A stretch of 62,656 nt of DNA from Bacteroidia bacterium. Lineage in GTDB: Bacteria > Bacteroidota > Bacteroidia > Bacteroidales > Paludibacteraceae. This document shows, one piece after another, positions 19,218 to 28,452 of the stretch; the first letter of the stretch is position 1; the number at the start of each line of letters is the position of its first letter. The position numbers and the translations under genes are program-made. The stretch lies in the NCBI GenBank assembly GCA_009929445.1, contig SAAL01000005.1:1-62656 (forward strand), written 5' to 3'. Under the pieces are notes generated by a model. It was not told where the DNA came from. It saw only the letters and a program-made list of their open reading frames with translations, and searched no databases.

Positions 19218-19247
19218 GAAGCAGTGAAATTCACTGCTTCTTTTTTA
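19218..19247 (+). terminator. Terminator of the small HTH gene
   Basis: Perfect 10-bp stem GAAGCAGTGA / TCACTGCTTC with a 3-base loop followed by T6, twelve bases after the stop codon. Confidence 0.92.
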
Positions 19248-19288
19248 TTTACAACTTTCATTTATTTCAATAAAAAATTGCAAAAATT

Positions 19289-20230
19289 TTACAATCCTTT
19301 TTCTGACAAATATCTTTCAGCTTCGATAGCTGCCATGCAGCCAGTACCTGCAGCAGTAACTGCCTGGCGGTAATGAGGATCAGCCACATCACCCGCTGCA
19401 AATACACCCGGTATTGCCGTACGGGGAGTGCCCGGAGTTACCTTTATGTAACCCACTTCATCGGTTTCAAGATAGGGTTTGAAAATATCTGAATTGGGCT
19501 TATGACCAATGGCCAGAAAAAATCCATCGATGTCGATATGTACTTTTTCTTCATCAGGTTTACCGCGGCGTTTCACTAAATCAGCACCTTCCACTACCCT
19601 TTCGCCTGTCAGACCTACGGTTTCATGCTCAAAAAGCACTTCAATTTTCGGATTGGCAAGCACTCTGTCCTGCATGATTTTAGATGCACGCATGTAGTTT
19701 TTACGAATGATCAAATATACTTTTTCGGCAATATTGGATAAGTAGGTAGCCTCTTCGGCAGCCGTATCACCGCCACCCACTACAGCTACTTTTCGGTTGC
19801 GATAGAAGAAACCATCGCACGTGGCACACGCCGAAACTCCAAAACCGGCATATTTCGTTTCATCCGGTATACCGAGGTATTTTGCTTCGGCACCGGTAGA
19901 TATGATTACTGTTTCAGCTTCGATAATTTTGTCTCCGTCGATCGTCACTTTATAAGGTGATGCTGTAAAATCAACAGCCGTAGCCATTCCGTATCGTATA
20001 TCTGCACCGAAACGCTGGGCTTGTTTTTTCAAATCTTCCATGATTTCGGGTCCGGTTTTTCCTTCAGGATAGCCCGGAAAATTTTCAACTTCGGTAGTAG
20101 TGGTGAGCTGTCCGCCCGGCTGCATTCCTTCATACAAAACAGGTGATAAATTGGCACGCGAAGCGTATATGGCAGCAGTAAAACCTGCCGGTCCTGAACC
20201 TATTATCAGGCATCTTACTTTTTCATTCAT
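19289..20230 (-). CDS. trxB: Thioredoxin-disulfide reductase
   Basis: NADPH-dependent flavoenzyme that reduces thioredoxin. The 313 residues show the FAD-binding GSGPAG near the N-terminus, the redox pair CATC at 135-138, the NADPH-binding GGGDTAAEEA and the C-terminal FAD motif AAGDVADP. Length is standard for the low-molecular-weight class. It lies downstream of ftsK and the LolA-like gene on the same strand, with about 100 bases between, so it may have its own promoter. Confidence 0.96.
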   Translation of the reverse strand: MNEKVRCLIIGSGPAGFTAAIYASRANLSPVLYEGMQPGGQLTTTTEVENFPGYPEGKTGPEIMEDLKKQAQRFGADIRYGMATAVDFTASPYKVTIDGDKIIEAETVIISTGAEAKYLGIPDETKYAGFGVSACATCDGFFYRNRKVAVVGGGDTAAEEATYLSNIAEKVYLIIRKNYMRASKIMQDRVLANPKIEVLFEHETVGLTGERVVEGADLVKRRGKPDEEKVHIDIDGFFLAIGHKPNSDIFKPYLETDEVGYIKVTPGTPRTAIPGVFAAGDVADPHYRQAVTAAGTGCMAAIEAERYLSEKGL

Positions 20231-20329
20231 ATATGTTTATTTTTTTAGTATAATAATTTTTAAAACAAAGCGTGCATCAATCCCCGATTTGAAAGATTAA
20301 TGCACTGCAAAGATATAGCTTTTTATTTT

Positions 20330-20980
20330 TTATCTCAAATCATTAATTTCTATATCTTTATAATTTTTTGTGATAAATGTAAATGTACTGTTGTTAGTTT
20401 TTATTCCTGTTTTGAACTGAGTGAGGGTAAGCAAGGTATTCATTCCTTTTTTATCTGTAAGCTGTATAGATTGAGGAAAGGAGTTGGATTTATTCACTAT
20501 CACAATTATTCTCTGAAAATCAGATTCTTTTGATTTGGGCAGCAATTCAATGGTATGAAAAGTCTTGACTGTATTTTTGGCTGCAAAACGGATAGTTGAT
20601 TTGTTTTTGTATGCCTGAAGCAATGCCAGCGGATTGGTTTGTGCCAGCTCCTTTTCGGTAGGATTCGTAATTGAAACTTCATTCACTTCAGGAAGGTAAC
20701 TCCATTGAGTTTTCCCATCGAAACAGACTTTCATTTCACTCGTGTTCAGCACAAATTTATTTGCCTGCATCAGAAACGAGCCGTTCATTTTCTGCGCTTT
20801 AGCCGATGCGGATTCTTTTACGGTGAGTTCAAAATTTGTTTGAATGGCATTTTTCTGCAATACGCTCACGGTATTATTCAAAACTTTGACGGCATTTTGA
20901 TTGCTCTGAGCTGCAATGGCAGGTATTATCATCCATGCAATTAATAGGCTGCTAATTAATTTTCGGGTTTTCATTTTCAT
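20330..20980 (-). CDS. LolA-like outer-membrane lipoprotein carrier
   Basis: A 216-residue secreted protein with signal peptide (LISSLLIAWMIIPAIAAQ). The mature part matches the LolA-like beta-sheet fold used to carry lipoproteins through the periplasm: repeated strands such as FELTVKES, GSFLMQANKFVLNTSEMKVC and DGKTQWSYLPEVNEVSI. In Bacteroidota this gene commonly follows ftsK, as here (135-base gap). Assignment rests on fold-like pattern and synteny rather than catalytic residues. Confidence 0.82.
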   Translation of the reverse strand: MKMKTRKLISSLLIAWMIIPAIAAQSNQNAVKVLNNTVSVLQKNAIQTNFELTVKESASAKAQKMNGSFLMQANKFVLNTSEMKVCFDGKTQWSYLPEVNEVSITNPTEKELAQTNPLALLQAYKNKSTIRFAAKNTVKTFHTIELLPKSKESDFQRIIVIVNKSNSFPQSIQLTDKKGMNTLLTLTQFKTGIKTNNSTFTFITKNYKDIEINDLR

Positions 20981-21115
20981 CTGTCATTTTAATTTTAATA
21001 ATTGTCATATCTGATCTGTTAATTTGCAACTTGCATGCCAAAGTGCTGAGCGATTGGAGTAACTTCATTCCAACCGCTTAATTAACTTACCATTTAATAT
21101 AAGAAAAATTCAGGA

Positions 21116-23569
21116 TTATAGGTGTTTGAGGATGTTTTCCAGCTCATATTCTGTTTGAACAAGCACCTGGCGGGCTTTACTTCCTTCATTCGGTCCGATG
21201 ATTCCGGCCACTTCCAGTTGGTCGGCTATTCGTCCGGCACGATTGTAACCGATGGAAAATTTTCGCTGAATCATGGAGGTCGAGCCCTGCTGTGTGGCCA
21301 CAATCATTCGGGCGGCTTCTTCAAACATTGGATCGCGTTTGCTCATATCAATGGAAGCGGTATCAAGCGCTTCACCTTCGGGCGAAACATATTCCGGCAG
21401 ATAGAATGCTGTTGGATAGCCTCTTTGCTGCCCGATAAACCTGGCAATTTCTTCCACTTCGGGCGTATCCACAAAGGCACATTGCACGCGGCTCAGGTCG
21501 CTTCCCTGAGAGAAAAGCATATCGCCGCGTCCGACCAGCTGGTTGGCTCCCGGAGCATCCAGAATGGTGCGTGAGTCGATCATGGACGATACGCGGAAAG
21601 CCACGCGAGCCGGGAAATTGGCCTTAATTACACCTGTAATAATATTTACCGAAGGGCGCTGGGTGGCAATAACCATGTGCATACCTACGGCACGGGCAAG
21701 CTGGGCAATACGTGCAATGGGCATTTCCACTTCTTTACCGGCTGTCATTATCAGATCGCCAAACTCATCCACTATGACCACAATGTATGGCAGAAACCGA
21801 TGTCCTTTTTCCGGATTCAGTTCGCGGTTCACAAATTTCTCGTTGTACTCTTTGATATTACGTACATGCGCTTTTTTCAATAAATCATACCGGTCATCCA
21901 TTTCCATGCACAACGAATTGAGTGTCTGAACCACTTTGCTGGTGTCGGTAATGATTGCATCCTCACCATCGGGCAGTTTGGCCAGAAAGTGTTTTTCGAT
22001 GGCTCCGTAAATGTTGAATTCCACCTTTTTGGGATCAATCAGCACAAATTTCAGCTGAGCAGGGTGTTTTTTATAAAGCAATGATGTGATTATAGCATTC
22101 AGACCCACCGATTTTCCCTGTCCGGTTGCTCCTGCTACCAGCAGGTGAGGCATTTTGGTCAGATCAATCATGTACACCTCATTCGTAATCGTTTTTCCAA
22201 ATGCTACAGGTAGTTCAAATTTTGACTCGAGGAATTTTTTCGAACCGATAACAGAATGCATGGAGACTATCTGAGGTTCGTTATTCGGCACCTCGATACC
22301 GATTGTTCCCTTTCCGGGTATCGGTGCGATGATACGTATGCCGGTGGCTGCCAGGCTCAGCATGATATCCGATTCCAGGTTTCGGATTTTGGAAATCCGA
22401 ATGCCCGATTTGGGAACGATTTCGTAGAGCGTAATAGTAGGTCCAACGGTAGCTTTGATGGAATCAATATCGATTCCGAAATTTTTCAACGTGCTGATAA
22501 TCCGGTTTTTATTGGCTGTTTGTTCGGCCATATCCACCTGCAGGTCTTTGTCGGAGCCATAGACTTTGAGCAAATCGAGTGTAGGAGGAACGTATTTTGA
22601 CAAATCGAGCGTAGGGTCATATTTTCCAAGTTTCGATACATTGTAATTCGGGTCATCGTTTTCTTCTGCTTCATATTCATCTATCTGATCTTCAGCGGTT
22701 TTTGGTTTCGTCACTTCGAAAGTCACCGATTCGGTCTCAACTTCATTTTCAGGTTCTGCAGTTTCGTTTTTGTCGGTAAAATGGTCGGAAACTCTGAATT
22801 CCCTGTCTGAGCCCACAATCCAGTCTTCAGGAATAATTTCAGTGCCCACAGCCACCACAGGTTCATTTGATTCATATTTGGGAACGTTCGCAGTCTTTTT
22901 TCGAGAGAATAAATTTTTAAGGAATAAAATGGTACCTCCCCACGTAAAAACCATGTAAATGATTAAAGTTGCAGCCAAAAGCATCAGAGTGCCGGGTCTT
23001 CCAATATACGAATTAAGCATTTCGACAGCAACGTAATTACCGTGTTTACCACCTAAGGCAAAAAAAGAAGGCTGAATGGAAGGAAAGAAATCGGTAACAT
23101 ATCCAAAGAAAACCGAAACCCACACCAGCCAGAAGAATGAATGAAAAAATGCTTTCCATACCGATATGAACCTCACCTTCATGAGCCACAAGGCAAGGAT
23201 GGCCAGAAAAAACAGTATGGCTATGGAAGATACGCCAAACCAGTTGTCAATAAGTGTTTCGGAGAGAAAGGCACCCATCACCGAAGCCCAGTTTTTCACC
23301 GAACCGCGGATAGAAAGCGATTCGCTGAAACTTATATTATCAAAAACACTTTTATCGGCTGCACCGGTAAAGTAATAGGAAATAAAGGAAAGTAAAGTAT
23401 ATAAAACGATGACTCCCAGAAACATACCGAGGATGAAATGAGTCCTTTCATCTTTCAAAAAAGAAAAAAATCTCTTGAAAAATCCGGTTCTGTTTGTCGA
23501 ACGATATGTTTTAGCTTGTGAAGGCTTTCTTTGAGTGGATGTATTTTTTACAGGTTTTTTGGGAGCCAT
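21116..23569 (-). CDS. ftsK: DNA translocase FtsK/SpoIIIE
   Basis: Septum-bound motor that pumps chromosomal DNA and helps dimer resolution at division. The 817 residues carry about four or five N-terminal membrane segments (25-220), an acidic linker, then the motor domain with Walker A GATGQGKSVGLNAI (about 478) and Walker B (IVVIVDEFGDLIM). The C-terminal winged-helix gamma domain that reads polarity signals is present (FSIGYNRAGRIADQLEVAGI). The N-terminal tail is Lys/Thr/Gln rich. A TAAATTTG -7 match lies at 23633-23640. Confidence 0.96.
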   Translation of the reverse strand: MAPKKPVKNTSTQRKPSQAKTYRSTNRTGFFKRFFSFLKDERTHFILGMFLGVIVLYTLLSFISYYFTGAADKSVFDNISFSESLSIRGSVKNWASVMGAFLSETLIDNWFGVSSIAILFFLAILALWLMKVRFISVWKAFFHSFFWLVWVSVFFGYVTDFFPSIQPSFFALGGKHGNYVAVEMLNSYIGRPGTLMLLAATLIIYMVFTWGGTILFLKNLFSRKKTANVPKYESNEPVVAVGTEIIPEDWIVGSDREFRVSDHFTDKNETAEPENEVETESVTFEVTKPKTAEDQIDEYEAEENDDPNYNVSKLGKYDPTLDLSKYVPPTLDLLKVYGSDKDLQVDMAEQTANKNRIISTLKNFGIDIDSIKATVGPTITLYEIVPKSGIRISKIRNLESDIMLSLAATGIRIIAPIPGKGTIGIEVPNNEPQIVSMHSVIGSKKFLESKFELPVAFGKTITNEVYMIDLTKMPHLLVAGATGQGKSVGLNAIITSLLYKKHPAQLKFVLIDPKKVEFNIYGAIEKHFLAKLPDGEDAIITDTSKVVQTLNSLCMEMDDRYDLLKKAHVRNIKEYNEKFVNRELNPEKGHRFLPYIVVIVDEFGDLIMTAGKEVEMPIARIAQLARAVGMHMVIATQRPSVNIITGVIKANFPARVAFRVSSMIDSRTILDAPGANQLVGRGDMLFSQGSDLSRVQCAFVDTPEVEEIARFIGQQRGYPTAFYLPEYVSPEGEALDTASIDMSKRDPMFEEAARMIVATQQGSTSMIQRKFSIGYNRAGRIADQLEVAGIIGPNEGSKARQVLVQTEYELENILKHL

Positions 23570-23673
23570 TTTTACAGGTTTTAAGCTATTTCAGAGGACA
23601 GAAAACAGATGTCAACAGTCCAAATTAATTTGCAAATTTAATAAAAATGAATGGCAATGAAAACGGTTTTGAT

Positions 23674-23681
23674 TAAATTTG
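23674..23681 (+). promoter_or_regulatory. Putative nth -7 element
   Basis: TAAATTTG, 19 bases before the chosen nth start; the -33 position is poor. Its location excludes the longer ATG at 23679 as a natural start. Confidence 0.45.
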
Positions 23682-23699
23682 CAGGAAAAAAAAATCGGT

Positions 23700-24353
23700 A
23701 TGACAAAAAAAGAAAGATTCAGTAATATTCTTGCCTGGTTTGAAGCAAATAGACCTGTAGCCGAAACCGAACTGATGTACAAAGACGCTTTCGGTTTATT
23801 GGTAGCAGTCATTCTATCGGCACAATGCACGGATAAACGCGTAAATATGACCACTCCGAAGCTGCTGCAGGACTATCCCACCCCCGAAGCCATGGCTGCT
23901 TCAACTCCGGAGGTGATTTTTGAATACATCAGGTCCATCTCCTACCCCAACAACAAATCCAAGCACCTGGTAGGAATGGCTCAGAAGCTGATTTCAGATT
24001 TTAACGGCATTGTGCCCGACAATGTGGACGACCTGCAAAAACTGCCCGGCGTAGGCCGTAAAACAGCCAATGTAATTGCTTCTGTAGTTTACGACAAACC
24101 GGCTATGGCGGTTGATACGCATGTTTTCCGTGTTTCGGAGCGGCTTGGACTGACCACTGATTCTAAAAACCCGCTTGAAACCGAGCGTGAACTGGTAAAA
24201 CACATTCCTGCCGAAATTATTCCGAAAGCCCATCACTGGCTTATCCTGCACGGGAGATACGTGTGTATTGCCCGTAAACCGAAATGCGAAGAATGCGGAC
24301 TGAAAGCATGGTGCAGGTATTATTCAAAAAATGCAGCAAAAACCGACAAATAA
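23700..24353 (+). CDS. nth: Endonuclease III (DNA glycosylase/AP lyase)
   Basis: Base-excision repair enzyme that removes oxidised pyrimidines. The 217 residues include the helix-hairpin-helix LPGVGRKTANVI with catalytic Lys at 121, catalytic Asp at 139 in AVDTHVFRV (E. coli 120 and 138), and the C-terminal 4Fe-4S cluster loop with spacing C-X6-C-X2-C-X5-C. The ATG at 23700 gives the usual N-terminus MTKKERFSNIL. Divergent from ftsK. Confidence 0.96.
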   Translation: MTKKERFSNILAWFEANRPVAETELMYKDAFGLLVAVILSAQCTDKRVNMTTPKLLQDYPTPEAMAASTPEVIFEYIRSISYPNNKSKHLVGMAQKLISDFNGIVPDNVDDLQKLPGVGRKTANVIASVVYDKPAMAVDTHVFRVSERLGLTTDSKNPLETERELVKHIPAEIIPKAHHWLILHGRYVCIARKPKCEECGLKAWCRYYSKNAAKTDK

Positions 24354-24435
24354 TTAAAGAAAAAAGTACTGTTCATTTAATAAATTCCATTAAATATTCA
24401 GTCAGGATTTAAAACCTCCCAAAAGTTAAAAACAG

Positions 24436-24469
24436 TTGCTCATTTTCACCGTATTTTTTTGTAATTTTG
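24436..24469 (+). promoter_or_regulatory. Promoter of the DUF4199-GT2-crcB gene series
   Basis: TAATTTTG at 24462-24469 matches the -7 box, with TTG 23 bases upstream (24436-24438), slightly long spacing. It lies 25 bases before the DUF4199 start. Confidence 0.5.
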
Positions 24470-24494
24470 TAGCTTAAAATTCAAATAAAAAAGT

Positions 24495-25001
24495 ATGAAT
24501 TCAAATCTTATGAACTCCACCATGCGTCATGGTCTGATTCTTGGAATAGTTTTTTCTGTTAATTTCATTTTATCCATTTCCGGCAATATGTTTTTCGGAT
24601 TGTTATCCTACGTGGCAGTCGGGCTCATCATATATTTAACATACAAATATACAATAAGTTATCGCGATACAGATTGTGCCGGAACAATCAGTTACCGTCA
24701 TGCATTGTCGTTTGTTATTCTGCTCTTTGTGTTTGCAGCGCTCATATCGGCAATCGTCAAATATGTTTATTTCCAATACATAAATACCGATTTTCTGCCT
24801 GAATTGATGAACAAAAGCATTGAATTGATGGAGCAAATCATGCCTTCGGTACCTGAAGAAACGTATGATAATATGGAAAAAATGATGTCGCCCATCAACT
24901 ATTCTTTGACTGTAACGTGGATGAATGTAATTCTTGGATTTTTAGTGGGTTTGGTCATTGCCGGTCTGGTAAAAAAGGAAAAAGACCTTTTTGAGAAATA
25001 G
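24495..25001 (+). CDS. DUF4199 membrane protein
   Basis: A 168-residue integral membrane protein with four predicted segments (about 10-27, 33-50, 70-90, 140-158) and a loop YTISYRDTDCAGTISYRHAL typical of the DUF4199 family. Function is unknown. It is followed 52 bases later by a GT2 glycosyltransferase, a gene order I believe is common in Bacteroidota, suggesting a shared envelope role. Confidence 0.85.
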   Translation: MNSNLMNSTMRHGLILGIVFSVNFILSISGNMFFGLLSYVAVGLIIYLTYKYTISYRDTDCAGTISYRHALSFVILLFVFAALISAIVKYVYFQYINTDFLPELMNKSIELMEQIMPSVPEETYDNMEKMMSPINYSLTVTWMNVILGFLVGLVIAGLVKKEKDLFEK

Positions 25002-25053
25002 AATAAAATAAGCAAAAATACATATAATTAATTGATTATTAAACATATACAAA

Positions 25054-26007
25054 ATGGACATTTCAGTAGTTGTTCCGCTGTATAACGAGGAAGAATCGCT
25101 CCCCAAACTCTATGAATGGATAGAACGGGTGATGGTAGAGAACGAATTCAGTTATGAGGTAATTTTTATTGACGACGGGAGCACCGATGGTTCCTGGAGT
25201 ATCATTGAGGATATGCAAAAGTTGAATCCGGCTAAGATACGCGGAATCAAATTCCGCCACAACTACGGTAAATCGCCGGCTCTATACCGGGGATTCGATG
25301 CTGCTAATGGCGATGTGGTGATAACGATGGATGCCGACCTGCAGGACAGCCCGGATGAAATTCCAGAATTGTATCACATGATTATTTCAGGCAATTACGA
25401 CCTGGTTTCGGGCTGGAAGAAAAAAAGATACGATTCGAAACTCACCAAGAATCTGCCTTCAAAACTCTACAATGCCACCGCCCGAAGAGTGACGGGACTC
25501 AGACTTCACGATATGAACTGCGGCCTGAAAGCCTACAGGAATGATGTGGTGAAAAACATCGAGGTTTTCGGTGATATGCACCGGTATATTCCCTACCTGG
25601 CGAAGAATGCCGGCTTTACACGTATCGGCGAAAAGGTGGTAACGCACCGAAAACGTGAATTCGGTGAATCGAAATTCGGCATGAGCCGTTTTGTGAATGG
25701 TTATCTGGATTTGATGACTCTTTGGTTTTTATCCCGGTTCGGGAAAAAACCGATGCATTTTTTCGGCACGATGGGCAGCCTGATGTTTATCCTGGGGTTC
25801 ATAGCCGTTGTAATAGTAGGAGCACATAAGTTATATGCCCTGAGCAACCATATTGCGGCGCCTCTGGTGGTTGATAGTCCGTATTTTTACCTGTCGCTGG
25901 TGCTGATGATCCTGGGTACACTGCTTTTTCTGGCCGGATTTGTGGCGGAAATTGTTACCCGCAATTCGCCCGAAAGGAATAATTATAAAATTGAAAAAGA
26001 AATATAA
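25054..26007 (+). CDS. GT2-family glycosyltransferase (dolichol-phosphate mannosyltransferase/GtrB-like)
   Basis: The 317-residue protein has a GT-A domain with DDGSTDGSW near residue 40 and the DXD-type metal site DADLQD near 95, followed by two C-terminal membrane segments (about 230-255 and 270-295). This layout is that of DPM1/GtrB enzymes that load a sugar onto polyprenyl phosphate at the cytoplasmic face. Donor and acceptor cannot be read. It sits between the DUF4199 gene and crcB; only 16 bases separate it from crcB, so translation may be coupled. Confidence 0.9.
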   Translation: MDISVVVPLYNEEESLPKLYEWIERVMVENEFSYEVIFIDDGSTDGSWSIIEDMQKLNPAKIRGIKFRHNYGKSPALYRGFDAANGDVVITMDADLQDSPDEIPELYHMIISGNYDLVSGWKKKRYDSKLTKNLPSKLYNATARRVTGLRLHDMNCGLKAYRNDVVKNIEVFGDMHRYIPYLAKNAGFTRIGEKVVTHRKREFGESKFGMSRFVNGYLDLMTLWFLSRFGKKPMHFFGTMGSLMFILGFIAVVIVGAHKLYALSNHIAAPLVVDSPYFYLSLVLMILGTLLFLAGFVAEIVTRNSPERNNYKIEKEI

Positions 26008-26023
26008 TTTTTCTGATTAAAAA

Positions 26024-26398
26024 ATGAAACAATTGCTGTTGGTCGGATTCGGCGGGTTTTTCGGAAGCATAGCCCGCTACTGGATGTCAAAATTAAACCT
26101 AACCTGGGATTTTCATTCCATTCCGATGGGTACGCTCGCTGTCAATATCATCGGAAGTTTTCTAATCGGTTTTATGTTGGGCATTTTTATGAACAGCAAC
26201 CTGCTTTACACTAATCTGAAACTGTTTCTGGTAGTGGGATTTTGCGGAGGTTTTACCACATTTTCGTCATTTACCAACGAGAATTTTCTACTTTTGCAAA
26301 ACGGCCAGTATCTCACAGCACTCATTTACATTGGAGGAAGTATCATAATAGGTATTTTGGCTGTCTTTGCCGGTTTTTTAATAGCAAATCAACTTTAG
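26024..26398 (+). CDS. crcB: Fluoride channel CrcB/Fluc
   Basis: Small dual-topology channel that exports fluoride. The 124 residues carry four membrane segments and the family motifs GGFFGSIARYW, GTLAVNIIGSFLIGF with the conserved Asn, and GFCGGFTTFSSFTNE. No fluoride riboswitch fits in the 16-base gap upstream. The DUF190 gene follows after four bases, a known pairing. Confidence 0.94.
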   Translation: MKQLLLVGFGGFFGSIARYWMSKLNLTWDFHSIPMGTLAVNIIGSFLIGFMLGIFMNSNLLYTNLKLFLVVGFCGGFTTFSSFTNENFLLLQNGQYLTALIYIGGSIIIGILAVFAGFLIANQL

Positions 26399-26402
26399 AA
26401 AT

Positions 26403-26750
26403 ATGGAAACGGAATATAGTGTTTTGAAAATTTTCATGAGTAATACCGATAAATCGGGGTTGGATCTGCTCTACGAAAAAATTGTAAAAGAAGCTCAAAA
26501 TCAAGGCATATCAGGTGTCACAGTGTTTCGTGGTATTATGGGATACGGTTTGAGCAGTACCAGAATAGTGAATTCAAAATTCTGGGAAATATCTGAAAAA
26601 CTGCCTGTCATAATCGAAATGACAGACAAAACCGAAAAATTAAACGATTTTTACCACTCGATGGAAGAAAAACTGAAATCAACCGGAAAAGGCTGTCTGG
26701 TTTATATTCAGCCTATCAACATTCTATTGCATCAATCCGGAAAAAAGTAA
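26403..26750 (+). CDS. DUF190 protein (PII-like), partner of CrcB
   Basis: A 115-residue soluble protein of the DUF190 family (KSGLDLLYEKIVKEAQNQGI ... VFRGIMGYG). The family adopts a PII/CutA-like ferredoxin fold and is often encoded next to crcB, as here. Its biochemical role is unproven; a regulatory contact with the channel is a reasonable guess. Confidence 0.9.
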   Translation: METEYSVLKIFMSNTDKSGLDLLYEKIVKEAQNQGISGVTVFRGIMGYGLSSTRIVNSKFWEISEKLPVIIEMTDKTEKLNDFYHSMEEKLKSTGKGCLVYIQPINILLHQSGKK

Positions 26751-27266
26751 ATGAATATGGAAATCCTTAAATACACCATTCCGGCACTTCTGGTGGTACT
26801 TGTAGTGTACATTTTGCTCTATCAGCTCTTCAAAATGGAACGACAGGCAAGAGAAACCGAACTGAAAAAAACCGCTCTGCCGCTCATCACCTCTACCCGC
26901 TTACGGGCTTATGAGCGGCTGACACTTCTGCTCGAGCGCATAAATCCGAACAATCTGCTTATTAACAGCACCGCACAAGATCAAACCTGCCTCGAACTGC
27001 AGTCCGAACTGCTCGCCACTATCCGTCGTGAATTTGAACACAACACATCGCAGCAAATATACGTGAGCGAATTGCTCTGGCAAGAAATTGATGAGGCACG
27101 TGAAAATCTGATTCAGCTCATCAACACCTGCTCAGCACAATGTAAAGCCGATGAACCGGCAACGAAACTTGCCAACATCATTGTAGAAGTATTCAATACT
27201 CCCGAAGATACAGCTCTGAACGCTGCATTGCGTATGCTGAAAGATGAAGTAAAAAAACTCTTATGA
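26751..27266 (+). CDS. Uncharacterised membrane-anchored helical protein (DUF7935-like)
   Basis: The 171 residues begin with one membrane segment (IPALLVVLVVYILLYQLF, 10-27), and the rest is a soluble alpha-helical domain containing RLRAYERLTLLLERINPNNLL. I associate this pattern with the Bacteroidota family DUF7935, from memory only. It begins immediately after the DUF190 stop codon, and its own stop overlaps the next start by 4 bases (ATGA), so it is translationally coupled to the DUF6452 gene. Confidence 0.75.
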   Translation: MNMEILKYTIPALLVVLVVYILLYQLFKMERQARETELKKTALPLITSTRLRAYERLTLLLERINPNNLLINSTAQDQTCLELQSELLATIRREFEHNTSQQIYVSELLWQEIDEARENLIQLINTCSAQCKADEPATKLANIIVEVFNTPEDTALNAALRMLKDEVKKLL

Positions 27267-27757
27267 CGAAAGTAAAATTTAAAATCCCGATACTGACTAT
27301 CCTGTTGATTTCGGCATTCATTTTTTCATGCGAAAAAGATGAAACCTGCCGCAAAAGCCGGATTGTGGAAACAGGTGCAGGATTCTACCTGGACTCGGTG
27401 AATACCACCACCGGCAAAAGAGTGCTCGTAAAATCTACCATTGACAGCCTGTGGGTCAGCGGAATTGGTGTTGATTCGTTATTGTATAAAAAAACAAAAA
27501 CAAATGCCATCAAGCTGCCGTTGAATCAGTTTGCCGAAGAATCAAAATTCCGGATGAAAACAAATAAGGTAGTAGATACGATAACCATACGCTACAAAAA
27601 CAAGATTGAATACCTCTCGCTCGAATGTGGAAGCATACGTACGCACACCATCGACACCGTATTGACTTCCGGGCATTATATACGCAGTGTAGCCATTATT
27701 AATCCAACCGTTAACACACTTTCAGTTGAAAACATACAGTTATTTCATACTAAGTAG
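27263..27757 (+). CDS. DUF6452 lipoprotein
   Basis: A 164-residue protein with a lipoprotein signal (AFIFSCEK) followed by a mature part rich in beta strands, with Cys residues at DETCRKS and LECGSIR. It resembles the Bacteroidota family DUF6452, function unknown. It overlaps the preceding gene by 4 bases and the following gene by 32 bases. In relatives I recall the DUF6452-DUF6048 pair beside rlmD, which is not here. Confidence 0.8.
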   Translation: MTKVKFKIPILTILLISAFIFSCEKDETCRKSRIVETGAGFYLDSVNTTTGKRVLVKSTIDSLWVSGIGVDSLLYKKTKTNAIKLPLNQFAEESKFRMKTNKVVDTITIRYKNKIEYLSLECGSIRTHTIDTVLTSGHYIRSVAIINPTVNTLSVENIQLFHTK

Positions 27758-28412
27758 CATCCTGTTGTTTTGCGTTACGGTTCAATCCACAGCACAAACA
27801 AAAGAATCCGTAAAAAAGGATAGCATTCCATTTCTTCAGGGAATTTGGATTGAAGCCGATGTGGCACCTGTGTTTGAACGGGCACTCATTAACAAAAATG
27901 CTTACAGAGCGCAGGGAAATATACAGGTGAATCTGAAAAACAAATATTATCCCGTAATTGAATTTGGCTATGCGGGAGCCGATAAAACGGCATCAAACGG
28001 CATTGAATTCAGCACCAGCGGATTTTTCGGAAAAGCAGGCGCCGACTTAAGTATGCTGAAACCCAAACCCAATTCCACTCAGAAAAACAATAATTTTCTG
28101 GTTGGGCTTCGGCTTGGAGCGAGCCGGTTCAACTACTCGTTGTATAATCAAACCATTACCGATAATTACTGGGGTAATTCAGAGACATTCAACCTCGAAT
28201 CAATCTCTTCAACCAAATTGTGGTATGAAATTGCAGCCGGTATGCGGGTTGAAGTTTTCAGAAATATCTACATGGGCTGGACCATACGCAATAAGCATTT
28301 GATTTCGAAAACCGAATCGGGTCAAACTACTCCCTGGTACATCCCCGGATATGGAATCGGGAATACGTCCGTTTGGGGATTGAGTTACAGCATAGGTTAC
28401 AGAATAAAATAA
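27726..28412 (+). CDS. DUF6048 outer-membrane beta-barrel-like protein
   Basis: The 228 residues start with a signal peptide (ILSSILLFCVTVQSTAQ) and continue with amphipathic strands ending in an aromatic/Gly-rich C-terminus (GLSYSIGYRIK), which is typical of small outer-membrane barrels. It resembles DUF6048. The ATG at 27726 lies inside the end of the DUF6452 gene, so the two are coupled and probably act together at the outer membrane. Confidence 0.8.
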   Translation: MKTYSYFILSSILLFCVTVQSTAQTKESVKKDSIPFLQGIWIEADVAPVFERALINKNAYRAQGNIQVNLKNKYYPVIEFGYAGADKTASNGIEFSTSGFFGKAGADLSMLKPKPNSTQKNNNFLVGLRLGASRFNYSLYNQTITDNYWGNSETFNLESISSTKLWYEIAAGMRVEVFRNIYMGWTIRNKHLISKTESGQTTPWYIPGYGIGNTSVWGLSYSIGYRIK

Positions 28413-28452
28413 ACGACACAACTACATACTAAATCATTATCTAAAAAAAATT

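Noticed and set aside
25950-26023. Fluoride riboswitch before crcB
   Set aside because: The gap is only 16 bases and the upstream coding sequence shows no crcB-motif core.
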